This document shows positions 25,429-33,084 of a stretch of DNA of 64,000 nucleotides, piece by piece. Position 1 is the first letter of the stretch. Every line of letters begins with the position of its first letter. Origin of the DNA: Mycobacterium sp. 852013-50091_SCH5140682 (GTDB lineage Bacteria > Actinomycetota > Actinomycetes > Mycobacteriales > Mycobacteriaceae); NCBI RefSeq assembly GCF_001665685.1, contig NZ_LZTB01000104.1, positions 62,001 to 126,000 of the forward strand, written 5' to 3'. Both the position numbers and the translations under genes were made by a program. Below the pieces are notes generated by a model. That model was not told where the DNA came from. It worked only from the letters and a program-made list of their open reading frames with translations, and did not search any database.

Positions 25429-27675
25429 ATGGTGGCATCGGACGGAGCGGCGGCACAGCTGCAGACCGATGCTCCGCGGCGTCACTTGATGCGCCGCGCC
25501 GCCACCGTCGGGCTGCTGATGCGCAATTGCGTGGGTCTGGTGGTAGCGCTGGTGACCCTCGCCGACCCGGCGTCGGCACGGTTGCCCACAGGAACTTGGG
25601 TGCTGGTGATCGTGGCGATGTGGTCGGCTTACCGAATCGCCACCCGCTCGCACGGCCGTGCCGCCCTGGCTGTCGACTTCCTGCTGGTGCTCGTAGTCTG
25701 CGCGGCGATTCCGATGCTGGCGCCCGATCCGTACTTCTATCTGACCAACAGTGCGCCACAGGCGATTGCGGGTACAGCTGTGATCAGTTTCGCGGTTTCG
25801 GTGCCGGCTCGGGTCAGCCTGCCCATCACGCTCGCCGTGGCCGCCGGCTATGCATGGGGGAGCGCTCACGTCGTGGGGTGGGGCCATGTCACGGCGGTGG
25901 CGGCGCTGTACTACTTCGCTCTGCAGTGGTCGACGTCTGCGCTGATTCGGCTGATGGTGCTGCGAGTCGCCGATGCGGTGGGCCAGGCCCGGGCCGGGCG
26001 ACGCGCGGCCGAGCTGGTTCAGCAGGTCAATGACGCGGTCTGGGAATTCGATCGCGAGCAACTGGCCTTGCTGCACGATACGGCGGCCTCGACATTGCTG
26101 ATGGTCGGGCAGGGCGCGATCGCATCGCCCGAGCGGCTCTCCGCTCAGGCCCGCCGCGATCTTCAACTCCTGCAACATGGTCCGTGGATCGCGCCGCCGG
26201 AACGCCTCGAGCTGGTCGGCGAACTACGCGATGCGGCCGGGCATTTGGTGACGCCTGTCGAGTTCGACGGGTTGGGTGCAGTCTGGCTCCCGGGTGAGAC
26301 CGGGCGGCTCGTGCTCGCCGCGGCGCGGGAGGTGATGAACAATGTGGACCGGCATGCCGAGGCGAATCTGTTGAGAATCAGCGTCTCTCCCAACGCCCTG
26401 CTGTGCATGGACGACGGCGTCGGGTTCAACCCCGACGTTCCCCGCAGCGGACACGGCGTGACGGATTCGATCATCGACCGGATGGCCCGGGCCGGCGGGC
26501 AGGCGCAGATCACGTCGTCACCGGGGGCGGGCACGTCGATCGAATTGCGGTGGCCACAAGCCGCTGACGAGCTCGACGCGCAGCCGGCGGTATCCGATCC
26601 GGATCGGTTGATCGATCGCGTGCGCATCCGATACGGGTTGGCCCTCACGGGCTACGCGTTGGCGAATCTCGCGTTCGCGGTGCCACAGGCCGAACTGACC
26701 GGCGGCGGGCGTGTGGCCGACGTTGTTCTCAGCCTGCTCGCTGCCGGGGCGGTGCTGACCGCCGTGCCCGGGATCGTGCGTGGGTATTGGGCTTTCGCGC
26801 GGCCGGCAGTCGGCGCTCTGATGCTTGTGACGGTCCTGCAGCCTCTGCTGCTGCCACCGGAATTGGTTGGCGGTTACGCGCATTGGGCGCAGAACGCGAT
26901 CGGCTGGTGCGCGTTGCCGCTGCTGCTGGGTGTGTCAACCCGCCGTGGCGCGGCTGTCCTGGTCGGGTTCTGGACGCTCGGGGCGGTCGCCGAGCTGATC
27001 TGTCGACCGGACTGGGCGTTATTGGTGAACATCGGTCTCGGGACGGCAAGCATTCTCGCGGTCCAGTTGTTTGCGCTGCTGTTCAACGGTCTGGTACGGG
27101 GCGCTGCCGCCGAGGCACATGCCGAGACCGATGCGCATCACCGGCTCGTCGCCGTGGAGCGGGTGAGTCGGGCAGTGCGTGACGAGTATCAGCGGCGGTA
27201 TGCCAGGTTGGTCGACAACGTGTTGCCGCTGCTGCGTCAGTTGAGCGGGGCCGGCAGCGCCGACGCTGATCTGCAGCGCGCGGCGCGTGCCGAATCTCGC
27301 CGGCTGCGCGCTCTTTTCGACCAGGAGGCGACCTTCGATCACCCGCTCATGCGACAGGTCCGCCGGCTGGTCGATACCGCCGAGTCGTCCGGCATCGACG
27401 TGGCGATCGACCTGGCGGGCACCCTTCCGGTACTGGAAACTGACGAAATCGATACGCTGCTCATGCCTTTGGCGCGGATCGTGAAGGCCGCACCCGCGTC
27501 GATACGGCTTGTGGTCAACAGCACGGATTCGGAGGTCAGCGTCAGTATCGTCTGCGAGGGGATGGCCGACGACCCGCAGTTGGCCGCCGACCTGGAGTCC
27601 GCCGGCTGCGCCGAGGTGGTGACTTCAGGTCGTCTGGTGTGGGTGCTGATCCGCCATGTCGTGGTACCGAGATGA
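25429..27675 (+). CDS. sensor histidine kinase with internally duplicated membrane-kinase module
   Basis: Residues 30-185 form a first membrane module of about five helices. A HisKA_3-like dimerisation helix follows with His216 in LLHDTAAST, then an HATPase (N box EVMNN 301-305, DDGVGF 328-333, GHGV 341-344). A second membrane module (about 400-555) is followed by a helix that lacks the His (AVRDEYQRRYARLVDNVLPLL) and a degenerate C-terminal domain without N or G boxes. So the protein is two sensor kinases in tandem, the second inactive. It pairs with the divergent response regulator at 24674. Confidence 0.85.
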   Translation: MVASDGAAAQLQTDAPRRHLMRRAATVGLLMRNCVGLVVALVTLADPASARLPTGTWVLVIVAMWSAYRIATRSHGRAALAVDFLLVLVVCAAIPMLAPDPYFYLTNSAPQAIAGTAVISFAVSVPARVSLPITLAVAAGYAWGSAHVVGWGHVTAVAALYYFALQWSTSALIRLMVLRVADAVGQARAGRRAAELVQQVNDAVWEFDREQLALLHDTAASTLLMVGQGAIASPERLSAQARRDLQLLQHGPWIAPPERLELVGELRDAAGHLVTPVEFDGLGAVWLPGETGRLVLAAAREVMNNVDRHAEANLLRISVSPNALLCMDDGVGFNPDVPRSGHGVTDSIIDRMARAGGQAQITSSPGAGTSIELRWPQAADELDAQPAVSDPDRLIDRVRIRYGLALTGYALANLAFAVPQAELTGGGRVADVVLSLLAAGAVLTAVPGIVRGYWAFARPAVGALMLVTVLQPLLLPPELVGGYAHWAQNAIGWCALPLLLGVSTRRGAAVLVGFWTLGAVAELICRPDWALLVNIGLGTASILAVQLFALLFNGLVRGAAAEAHAETDAHHRLVAVERVSRAVRDEYQRRYARLVDNVLPLLRQLSGAGSADADLQRAARAESRRLRALFDQEATFDHPLMRQVRRLVDTAESSGIDVAIDLAGTLPVLETDEIDTLLMPLARIVKAAPASIRLVVNSTDSEVSVSIVCEGMADDPQLAADLESAGCAEVVTSGRLVWVLIRHVVVPR

Positions 27676-27685
27676 CGGGTGATCG

Positions 27686-28285
27686 TCAGGGCGCCCCGAA
27701 GATGGTGCGCATCGCCTCGGGATCCCACCGCTCGGCGGGCTTCCCGTCGACCGTGCCGCTGACCGATCCGTAACCGACCGCGAGGAGATCGGATCTGTAT
27801 CGGATGACACACACCCACGCCGCGCGCTCGTCGTCATCAGTGAAAGCCGTTCCGGCATAGGTCTGTTGAGCGAGCCCGAGGACGGCCGCCGCGGCGTCGT
27901 CGGCGGATGCCGGACGCAAGGCGTGGACACCGGCTGCCGTCGTGGTGTCCACCACCCAGCCGTCGGGTGTCTGTGCAGCGGTCACCGATGCGCCGCCCAG
28001 AACTGAATGATCCGACGCCGGAGCGATATACGCGCCGATGCGATGCGTCGAGTCCAGGAATGCCGCGACGTCGTCAGCGATCATCTCGTGCGGGCGCATG
28101 CCAGGGCGGTCCGCGTCGGCCCGAGCCAGCCGGCGCACCATCAGCGAACGCATGCCGCGCATGCCCGCCCGCGCGAACTCCTCGGGCGTCGCGGCCACGG
28201 TGCTCAGCCCGATGGGCCACGGCCGCCCGTCGGCGGCGCAGAGCGCGACGATCTCGTCGTCGGTCAGCAGTGCGGTGTCATCCAC
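27686..28285 (-). CDS. hypothetical protein, possible WXG chaperone
   Basis: The 199-residue soluble protein has no signal peptide or membrane segment and no motif I can name. It lies 15 bases downstream of a WXG100-containing gene on the same strand, the position often held by dedicated chaperones or immunity proteins of type VII substrates. Its length is short for EspG, and the EspG hallmarks are not clear, so I leave the function open. It converges on the sensor kinase gene. Confidence 0.6.
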   Translation of the reverse strand: MDDTALLTDDEIVALCAADGRPWPIGLSTVAATPEEFARAGMRGMRSLMVRRLARADADRPGMRPHEMIADDVAAFLDSTHRIGAYIAPASDHSVLGGASVTAAQTPDGWVVDTTTAAGVHALRPASADDAAAAVLGLAQQTYAGTAFTDDDERAAWVCVIRYRSDLLAVGYGSVSGTVDGKPAERWDPEAMRTIFGAP

Positions 28286-28300
28286 GCAGGATCGGCCTCT

Positions 28301-29050
28301 CTACCAGGGAACCAGATTCGAGAACAATTTCGGCACGTAGCCGACGACGGCGTCCTTGGCGGCGTCGAAGGCGCCGCCGGGGTCCGAGGCGATGTAGTCG
28401 GTGACGGTCTTGACGCCGCCGGCGCTGAAGTCGGCCTGCGCAGCCTGCTCGGCGACGTCACGCCATTGCGACAGCGCCACACCCGAGAGGTAGCCGACCG
28501 GGGTGTCGGTGCCCTTGAGCAGTCCGCCGGCAAGGTCGATCAGCGAATCGCCTGCCTCACCGATCTTCTCCTCCGGCGTCAGCCGGGTATCCCCGGCGAG
28601 TCCGAGCGCATCCAGGAGGGGAATGGCGCCGACTTCGTCGTATCGGCCGAGCAGAGTTCCCCACGTGATGGGCCACACCGCATTCGAATTGAGGAAATCC
28701 CGGATGCCGACGAGCGGGTTGAGGGGCTGCTGGTCGAACGCGCCGGGCAGGACCTGCAGCGCCGACTTGGCCATGGCCGAACCCGCTGCGGCGCTGGCGT
28801 GTTCCTGCTCACCGGTATTGCGTTCGACGGTGCTCGCGGCGTCCCGCAGTGCGCCCGCCACACTGCGCATCGTCGCGCGGGACTGGCCGTGCCACTGCGA
28901 CCGGTAGCGCTCAGCGTCGGGGCCACGCCAGGGCACTGCCGACAGTGAGCCGGTCACCGCGGTCGATGCCGCCTCCAGGCGGTCGGCGGCGTGTTGCAGC
29001 GTGCGTGCCAGGGTTCGCATCTGATCGACATCGGCGCCGACCACTCCCAT
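28301..29050 (-). CDS. long WXG100-domain protein, candidate type VII substrate
   Basis: The 249-residue protein starts with a WXG100 hairpin (W41-R-G43 in VPWRGPDAERY; end motif ERNTGEQEHAS). A C-terminal portion of about 150 residues follows, with hydrophobic helices (GEAGDSLIDLAGGLLKG, VVGYVPKLF). I start it at ATG 29050 with GAGGAGG nearby; the longer frame to 29098 lacks such a site. The C-terminal domain is not one I recognise; amphipathic helices could mean membrane action. It shares a strand with the hypothetical protein downstream. Confidence 0.8.
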   Translation of the reverse strand: MGVVGADVDQMRTLARTLQHAADRLEAASTAVTGSLSAVPWRGPDAERYRSQWHGQSRATMRSVAGALRDAASTVERNTGEQEHASAAAGSAMAKSALQVLPGAFDQQPLNPLVGIRDFLNSNAVWPITWGTLLGRYDEVGAIPLLDALGLAGDTRLTPEEKIGEAGDSLIDLAGGLLKGTDTPVGYLSGVALSQWRDVAEQAAQADFSAGGVKTVTDYIASDPGGAFDAAKDAVVGYVPKLFSNLVPW

Positions 29051-29121
29051 ACGGACCTCCTCGGGCAGGCTGTGTGTGGCACGGGCGATGCCACCCAATC
29101 ACACCATCTGGTGCCACGATT

Positions 29122-29132
29122 GACTGTCAGTC
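29122..29132. promoter_or_regulatory. GACTG-T-CAGTC dyad upstream of the long WXG gene
   Basis: A perfect 5+1+5 dyad, GACTG and CAGTC around a T, lies 72 bases upstream of the WXG start and just past the end of the stand-alone LuxR HTH gene. It could bind one of the LuxR-type proteins of the locus. This is inference from symmetry and place. Confidence 0.3.
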
Positions 29133-29160
29133 CAACGGATGACAATGGCGAGCCGACTGC

Positions 29161-29400
29161 TCACAGATCGTCGATGTGGATCAGGCCGTCCTGTATGGCC
29201 CGCGCGACGAGGGCGGCCTTGGTTTTCGCAGGCCGCCCGACCGCGGCGTACTTTGCTCGCACCCGTTGCAGGTGGGTGCGGACTGTGGTGGGCGCGATGT
29301 GCAATTGGCGGGCGACCGCTTCTTTGCTTTCGGTGTGGAACCAGGCGACGAGCACCTCGACTTCGCGGGGCGCCAGTTCGGGTTGGACCGCAGGTGTCAT
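29161..29400 (-). CDS. stand-alone LuxR helix-turn-helix protein
   Basis: The roughly 79-residue product is only a LuxR/GerE DNA-binding domain. It is clearly paralogous to the C-terminus of the response regulator at 24674: LAPREVEVLVAWFHTESKE against LSEREKEVLIAWFQTESKE, and near-identical TTVRTHLQR and AKYA motifs. No receiver domain precedes it. The ATG at 29400 lacks a clear ribosome binding site, and a TTG slightly upstream is possible. It is divergent from a receiver-type regulator at 29575. It may compete for or share sites with the full regulator. Confidence 0.78.
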   Translation of the reverse strand: MTPAVQPELAPREVEVLVAWFHTESKEAVARQLHIAPTTVRTHLQRVRAKYAAVGRPAKTKAALVARAIQDGLIHIDDL

Positions 29401-29451
29401 ATCGAGATCAGACAAATCCGTGACACCTCTCAACCTGAAACTTGGTTTTAT

Positions 29452-29465
29452 CGTCCGTTCGGACG
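29452..29465. promoter_or_regulatory. CGTCCG-TT-CGGACG dyad, candidate operator
   Basis: A perfect six-base dyad lies in the 174-base gap between the divergent HTH-only gene and the receiver-type regulator. LuxR-type proteins bind short dyads like this. Which protein uses it is unknown. Confidence 0.4.
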
Positions 29466-29574
29466 ACAGGAAAAAGCAGGTGATCTTTACACCTATTTGC
29501 CAGACTTGGAGTTCGGCAAACGTCAAAAACCGAGAACTTCGGGCAAGATCTTGCCGGGCGTAGGAGGATTCATC

Positions 29575-30318
29575 ATGGACCGCAGTCCTCGAATCCTGGT
29601 GGCATCGCCGCTGGCTCGCATCATCACGCCCGCGCTGGTCAACGCGTTCCCGAGCGGCGCGGTGGAAGAGGCGTTGGACCGTGACGATGTCCGCCGACAG
29701 GTTGCCGGCAGGGTTCGCTTCGACGTCGTGATCGCCGACCTGGTGTGGAACCACCCCGATCTGGAGTACAGCTTCGACGGCCTCGACGTGCTCGACATCC
29801 TGCGTGCCGCAGACCGTCCGGCGCCGGTGATCCTGGCGACCCAGGGACACACGATCGAATTCGACCTGTTGGACGAGGCCAGGTTGCGTCCGGAGATCGC
29901 CGCGGTGTTTCCCAAGTCTGTTGGTGCCGCAGAGCTTTCTACGCTTGTCCGCGACGCCGCGGTGGGCCGGCGACACATCGCTGCTGTGCCCGCGTCGCGC
30001 AAACCTCCTCTGTATGAGGCATTCCGCAGCCGCAAAGGGCAGACGGCCGGACGTTTGGCCGGGGCGATCGCGGCGGGGCGGGGCACTGACGGCGTCACGC
30101 TGGCCGCGGCCGCGGGCGTTGCGGTCAACACCGCGAACAAGGTCACCGCCCACTATCTCGGGCCGATCATCGTCCAGCGTGGTGAGCACGATCCTGATCT
30201 GCCGTTGACGTTGCCCGCCGTCTACCGGTGGTGCGGCCTGCACGCCCGCTACATCGTGAGTTGGTGCAGGCGCAACGGGCACGCCGATGTGCTGAGATCG
30301 CCGAATACTGATTCATAG
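29575..30318 (+). CDS. receiver-like regulator with C-terminal HTH-type region
   Basis: The 247-residue protein has an N-terminal CheY-like fold: strand ILVASP, acceptor-position Asp in VVIADLVW, Thr-like position in VILATQG, and Lys in VFPKSVGAAEL. The first acidic pair is missing, so phosphorylation is uncertain. The C-terminal region includes a helix-turn-helix-like stretch (DGVTLAAAAGVAVNTANKVTAH). The start is ATG 29575 behind AGGAGG. It ends the regulatory block of the secretion locus. Confidence 0.75.
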   Translation: MDRSPRILVASPLARIITPALVNAFPSGAVEEALDRDDVRRQVAGRVRFDVVIADLVWNHPDLEYSFDGLDVLDILRAADRPAPVILATQGHTIEFDLLDEARLRPEIAAVFPKSVGAAELSTLVRDAAVGRRHIAAVPASRKPPLYEAFRSRKGQTAGRLAGAIAAGRGTDGVTLAAAAGVAVNTANKVTAHYLGPIIVQRGEHDPDLPLTLPAVYRWCGLHARYIVSWCRRNGHADVLRSPNTDS

Positions 30319-30344
30319 CAACGACATTGACGGGGCGGGCTGCC

Positions 30345-32297
30345 CTATCTGCTGAGTCGGGACTGCTCGGCGCGCACCAGCTGATCCTGATGGGGCGGGG
30401 CCTCGTCGCGGCTCTGCGCGAGGCGGCGGATCGGCTCGTCGATGCTGCTCCTGGCCAGCAGCCGGTACACCCGGACGGTGGGCAGCTCGCTGATGCGCTG
30501 GGTACGCCCGATGATCTGGCGTTCCACCTGCGGGCGCCACTGCGGTTCGGTGAGGATGACGACGAGCGGCGCCGGAACCTTGCGCAGGTCGAGGGCTCCG
30601 CAGTCGACCTGGGCCAGCAGTGTGGCAGGCCCGTGGTGGGCGGCGAACTCGGCGATCACCGCCCGGGGATCGGGCACTGTGTCGTCGAGTGGGCCGAACA
30701 CGTTGCTGGGCAGGGCTTTCCGGATCACCTCGAGTACCGGCACGAATTGGGAGAACACCACGACCCGGGCGCCGTTGATGTGGGCCTCGGCAGTCAACTC
30801 GATCAGGCGGTCGAGCTTGGCGGCCGGCTCGGGGGACCCGGACGGCCACGCGCCCTGCCGGATCGCGGTGAAGTTACCGCTGCCGACCGCGCGCCGATAG
30901 CGTTCCCGGTCTGACCGTCCGAACCTGACCCATTCCTCGGTCGAGACGCGCAGCGGAAGTTCGTCGATCACGTCACGGAAATCGCGGCGCAGATACACGC
31001 GGTCTACTGCGCGGCGGAACCCGATCGACCCCCGCAGGCCGGCATTGGGCGCCACCGATGCGGCCACTTCTGGTTGCAGGTAGTCGACCAGGTTGCGGAA
31101 ACCGTCGATGCGGCCGTGCATCGGGATTCCGGTCAGGAACATGATGCGGTTCTCGGAGGTGAGCACGTTGCGCACCGCGCGGGCCCGGTCCGATTTCGGA
31201 TCGCGCAGCAGATGCGCCTCGTCGACGATCACCAGACCGGGACGCACCTTGAGCGTGATCCGCACCAGCGTGGCGAAGGTGACGATCGCGACCCCGCCCT
31301 TGGCCTCCCACTCGGCCAGGCGTTCCTCGCTCTGGCTGCCGCGGATTTCGATCGGCGTCAAAGCGGTGTGCTTGACGGTTTCGTTGACCCAGTGGATGGC
31401 GAGGTTGGCCGGGCAGATCACCAGCACGTGCCGCATCTTCTCGGCCGCGGCGAGATGCGCGGCGACCGCCAGGGCCTGCAGCGTCTTGCCGAGCCCGAGC
31501 TCGTCACAGAGCAGTACGCGTTGACGTGCCAACGCGTACTGCGCCCCGAATGCCTGATACCCGCGCAGCTGGGTGCGCAGCAGCGACCGATCGAGCGACA
31601 CATGCTCGGCCTGCGCCGTCACCTCGGCGCCGACGAATCCCTGCTGGGCATCCACAATGGTGGTCCCCGAGGCGAATTCGCCGAGCAGGGTGTCGACGCC
31701 GGTGGGGTCGCGGCGGTATTCGGCCCACACGTCCGATGCGGGTTGGCGGGCTTCTTCGATGCGGTCGATCAGTTCGCCGACCTTCGCGACCGCAGCATCG
31801 GGGGCATCCGCGTCGGCGGCCGCGGGCTGGGGCGCCGCGGCCCGGGTGCGCAGCCGCGGCAGCAGCCGCCGCAGCTGCTTGACGGATGTGTCGGCCTTGC
31901 TCAGCGCGAGCAGATTGCCGACCAGCTCGGTGTCGCGCTCGGGGGTCAACCGCGGCCGCACGCCGCCGCGGAGGTGGTCGGCCTTGGCTTGGGCCGCGGC
32001 CTGCACCGCCTGGGCGGTGGCGATGTCGACGCCCGGCACCTGGGTGAGTGCCCGGGCCGGCACCGACTGGATATCGGCGACGGTGCGGTACTGCGGGGAG
32101 TTGGCCAGACCACCGAGCCGGGCGCCACGCGTGAGATAGGCGCGCACGCTGTCGACGGGCGCGGACTGCAGGGTTTTGGCGACGATGGCGTCGGTGGTGG
32201 CCCGGATGTTCGCGGCAACCTCGGCCCGGAGTTTGCCGATGTCGGCGAGAGTGCCGTCGGCGCGGTTGACCAGTTCGGTGAGGTCGACGCGCTCCAT
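30345..32297 (-). CDS. SNF2-family DEAD/DEAH helicase-like ATPase
   Basis: The 650-residue protein has an N-terminal helical region with a helix-hairpin-helix-like segment (about 75-105). An SNF2 core follows: Walker A DELGLGKT at 265-272, DEAH in IVDEAHLL, FLTGIPMHG, and a C-terminal helicase half ending in QIIGRTQR. SNF2 enzymes translocate on double-stranded DNA or displace bound proteins. No nuclease or methylase neighbour is present, so a defence role is not supported by context. It is divergent from the hypothetical gene at 32365. Confidence 0.85.
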   Translation of the reverse strand: MERVDLTELVNRADGTLADIGKLRAEVAANIRATTDAIVAKTLQSAPVDSVRAYLTRGARLGGLANSPQYRTVADIQSVPARALTQVPGVDIATAQAVQAAAQAKADHLRGGVRPRLTPERDTELVGNLLALSKADTSVKQLRRLLPRLRTRAAAPQPAAADADAPDAAVAKVGELIDRIEEARQPASDVWAEYRRDPTGVDTLLGEFASGTTIVDAQQGFVGAEVTAQAEHVSLDRSLLRTQLRGYQAFGAQYALARQRVLLCDELGLGKTLQALAVAAHLAAAEKMRHVLVICPANLAIHWVNETVKHTALTPIEIRGSQSEERLAEWEAKGGVAIVTFATLVRITLKVRPGLVIVDEAHLLRDPKSDRARAVRNVLTSENRIMFLTGIPMHGRIDGFRNLVDYLQPEVAASVAPNAGLRGSIGFRRAVDRVYLRRDFRDVIDELPLRVSTEEWVRFGRSDRERYRRAVGSGNFTAIRQGAWPSGSPEPAAKLDRLIELTAEAHINGARVVVFSQFVPVLEVIRKALPSNVFGPLDDTVPDPRAVIAEFAAHHGPATLLAQVDCGALDLRKVPAPLVVILTEPQWRPQVERQIIGRTQRISELPTVRVYRLLARSSIDEPIRRLAQSRDEAPPHQDQLVRAEQSRLSR

Positions 32298-32364
32298 GAC
32301 TGATGATCATCCCACTTCATCGTCGCGTCGCGTGCGCCGAATCACCTGCGGCTACCGTGAAGAC

Positions 32365-33084
32365 ATGGACGAGGATCCCTCGGCCACCGATGCCGACACC
32401 GAGCGGCGGTACCGCGAGATGGCCCGCAACCCGTTGCTCCCGCGCAGCCAGGTCGAGGATCTGGTGGTCGAGTTCGACCGACTGCTGGCGATCACCGGGC
32501 CGCCCCACGTCTTTCCCGTGCTTTCAATGTCGGAAACGTCGAGGACAGCGACGTGCGCGCGGCGGGGTTTGGTGAAGGGGCTGGCCGACCGCGAGGCAGG
32601 AGACCGGGCCGAGCCGCGTCGCGAGCAACTCGCCGACCGCGTGATGGCGGCGCTGACGACGGTGACCGACTGCATCGACGGCATGCAGACGCTGGAATCC
32701 GACAAGCTCGACGCGGAGGCGACGGCCACCGCCGACGGTTTCATCGTGCAAGCCGACGGAGGCGTTGCGGTCGGATGCGACACGCGGGGCGCCCCGGAAC
32801 GCCAAGCTGTCGCGCGCGCCCGTCACGAGCACCGCATCGTGTCGACCGTTGCCGAGATGGACCGCCTGCAGTTGCGGACGGTCGACACCATCCGCGAGCA
32901 CCTGGATGTCGGAGACACCGGAATCCCGTGGACGCTCATGGAGTGCGCCCGCGCGGGCCTGGACCTCAGCGACAGCTTCGAGGCCGGTGCGCAGTTGCCG
33001 GATTCCCCGCTGCGGGATCTGATGGAACGGCTCGCCGCCGACATGCACCGCGCCAACGCCTCGGTCCGCGGTGACGCCCGCTAG
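32365..33084 (+). CDS. hypothetical soluble protein
   Basis: The 239-residue product has no signal peptide or membrane segment and is rich in charged helices. I do not recognise a family. The start at ATG 32365 is the first in-frame one after the helicase promoter region. Its last four bases overlap the end of the convergent flippase gene. Coding potential is supported mainly by frame length and codon pattern. Confidence 0.55.
   Translation: MDEDPSATDADTERRYREMARNPLLPRSQVEDLVVEFDRLLAITGPPHVFPVLSMSETSRTATCARRGLVKGLADREAGDRAEPRREQLADRVMAALTTVTDCIDGMQTLESDKLDAEATATADGFIVQADGGVAVGCDTRGAPERQAVARARHEHRIVSTVAEMDRLQLRTVDTIREHLDVGDTGIPWTLMECARAGLDLSDSFEAGAQLPDSPLRDLMERLAADMHRANASVRGDAR

Noticed and set aside
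27686..28285. An EspG chaperone.
   Set aside because: The position next to a WXG gene fits, but the protein is too short and lacks clear EspG features.
30345..32297. A defence-island helicase.
   Set aside because: No nuclease, methyltransferase or other defence gene is adjacent; the SNF2 protein stands alone.
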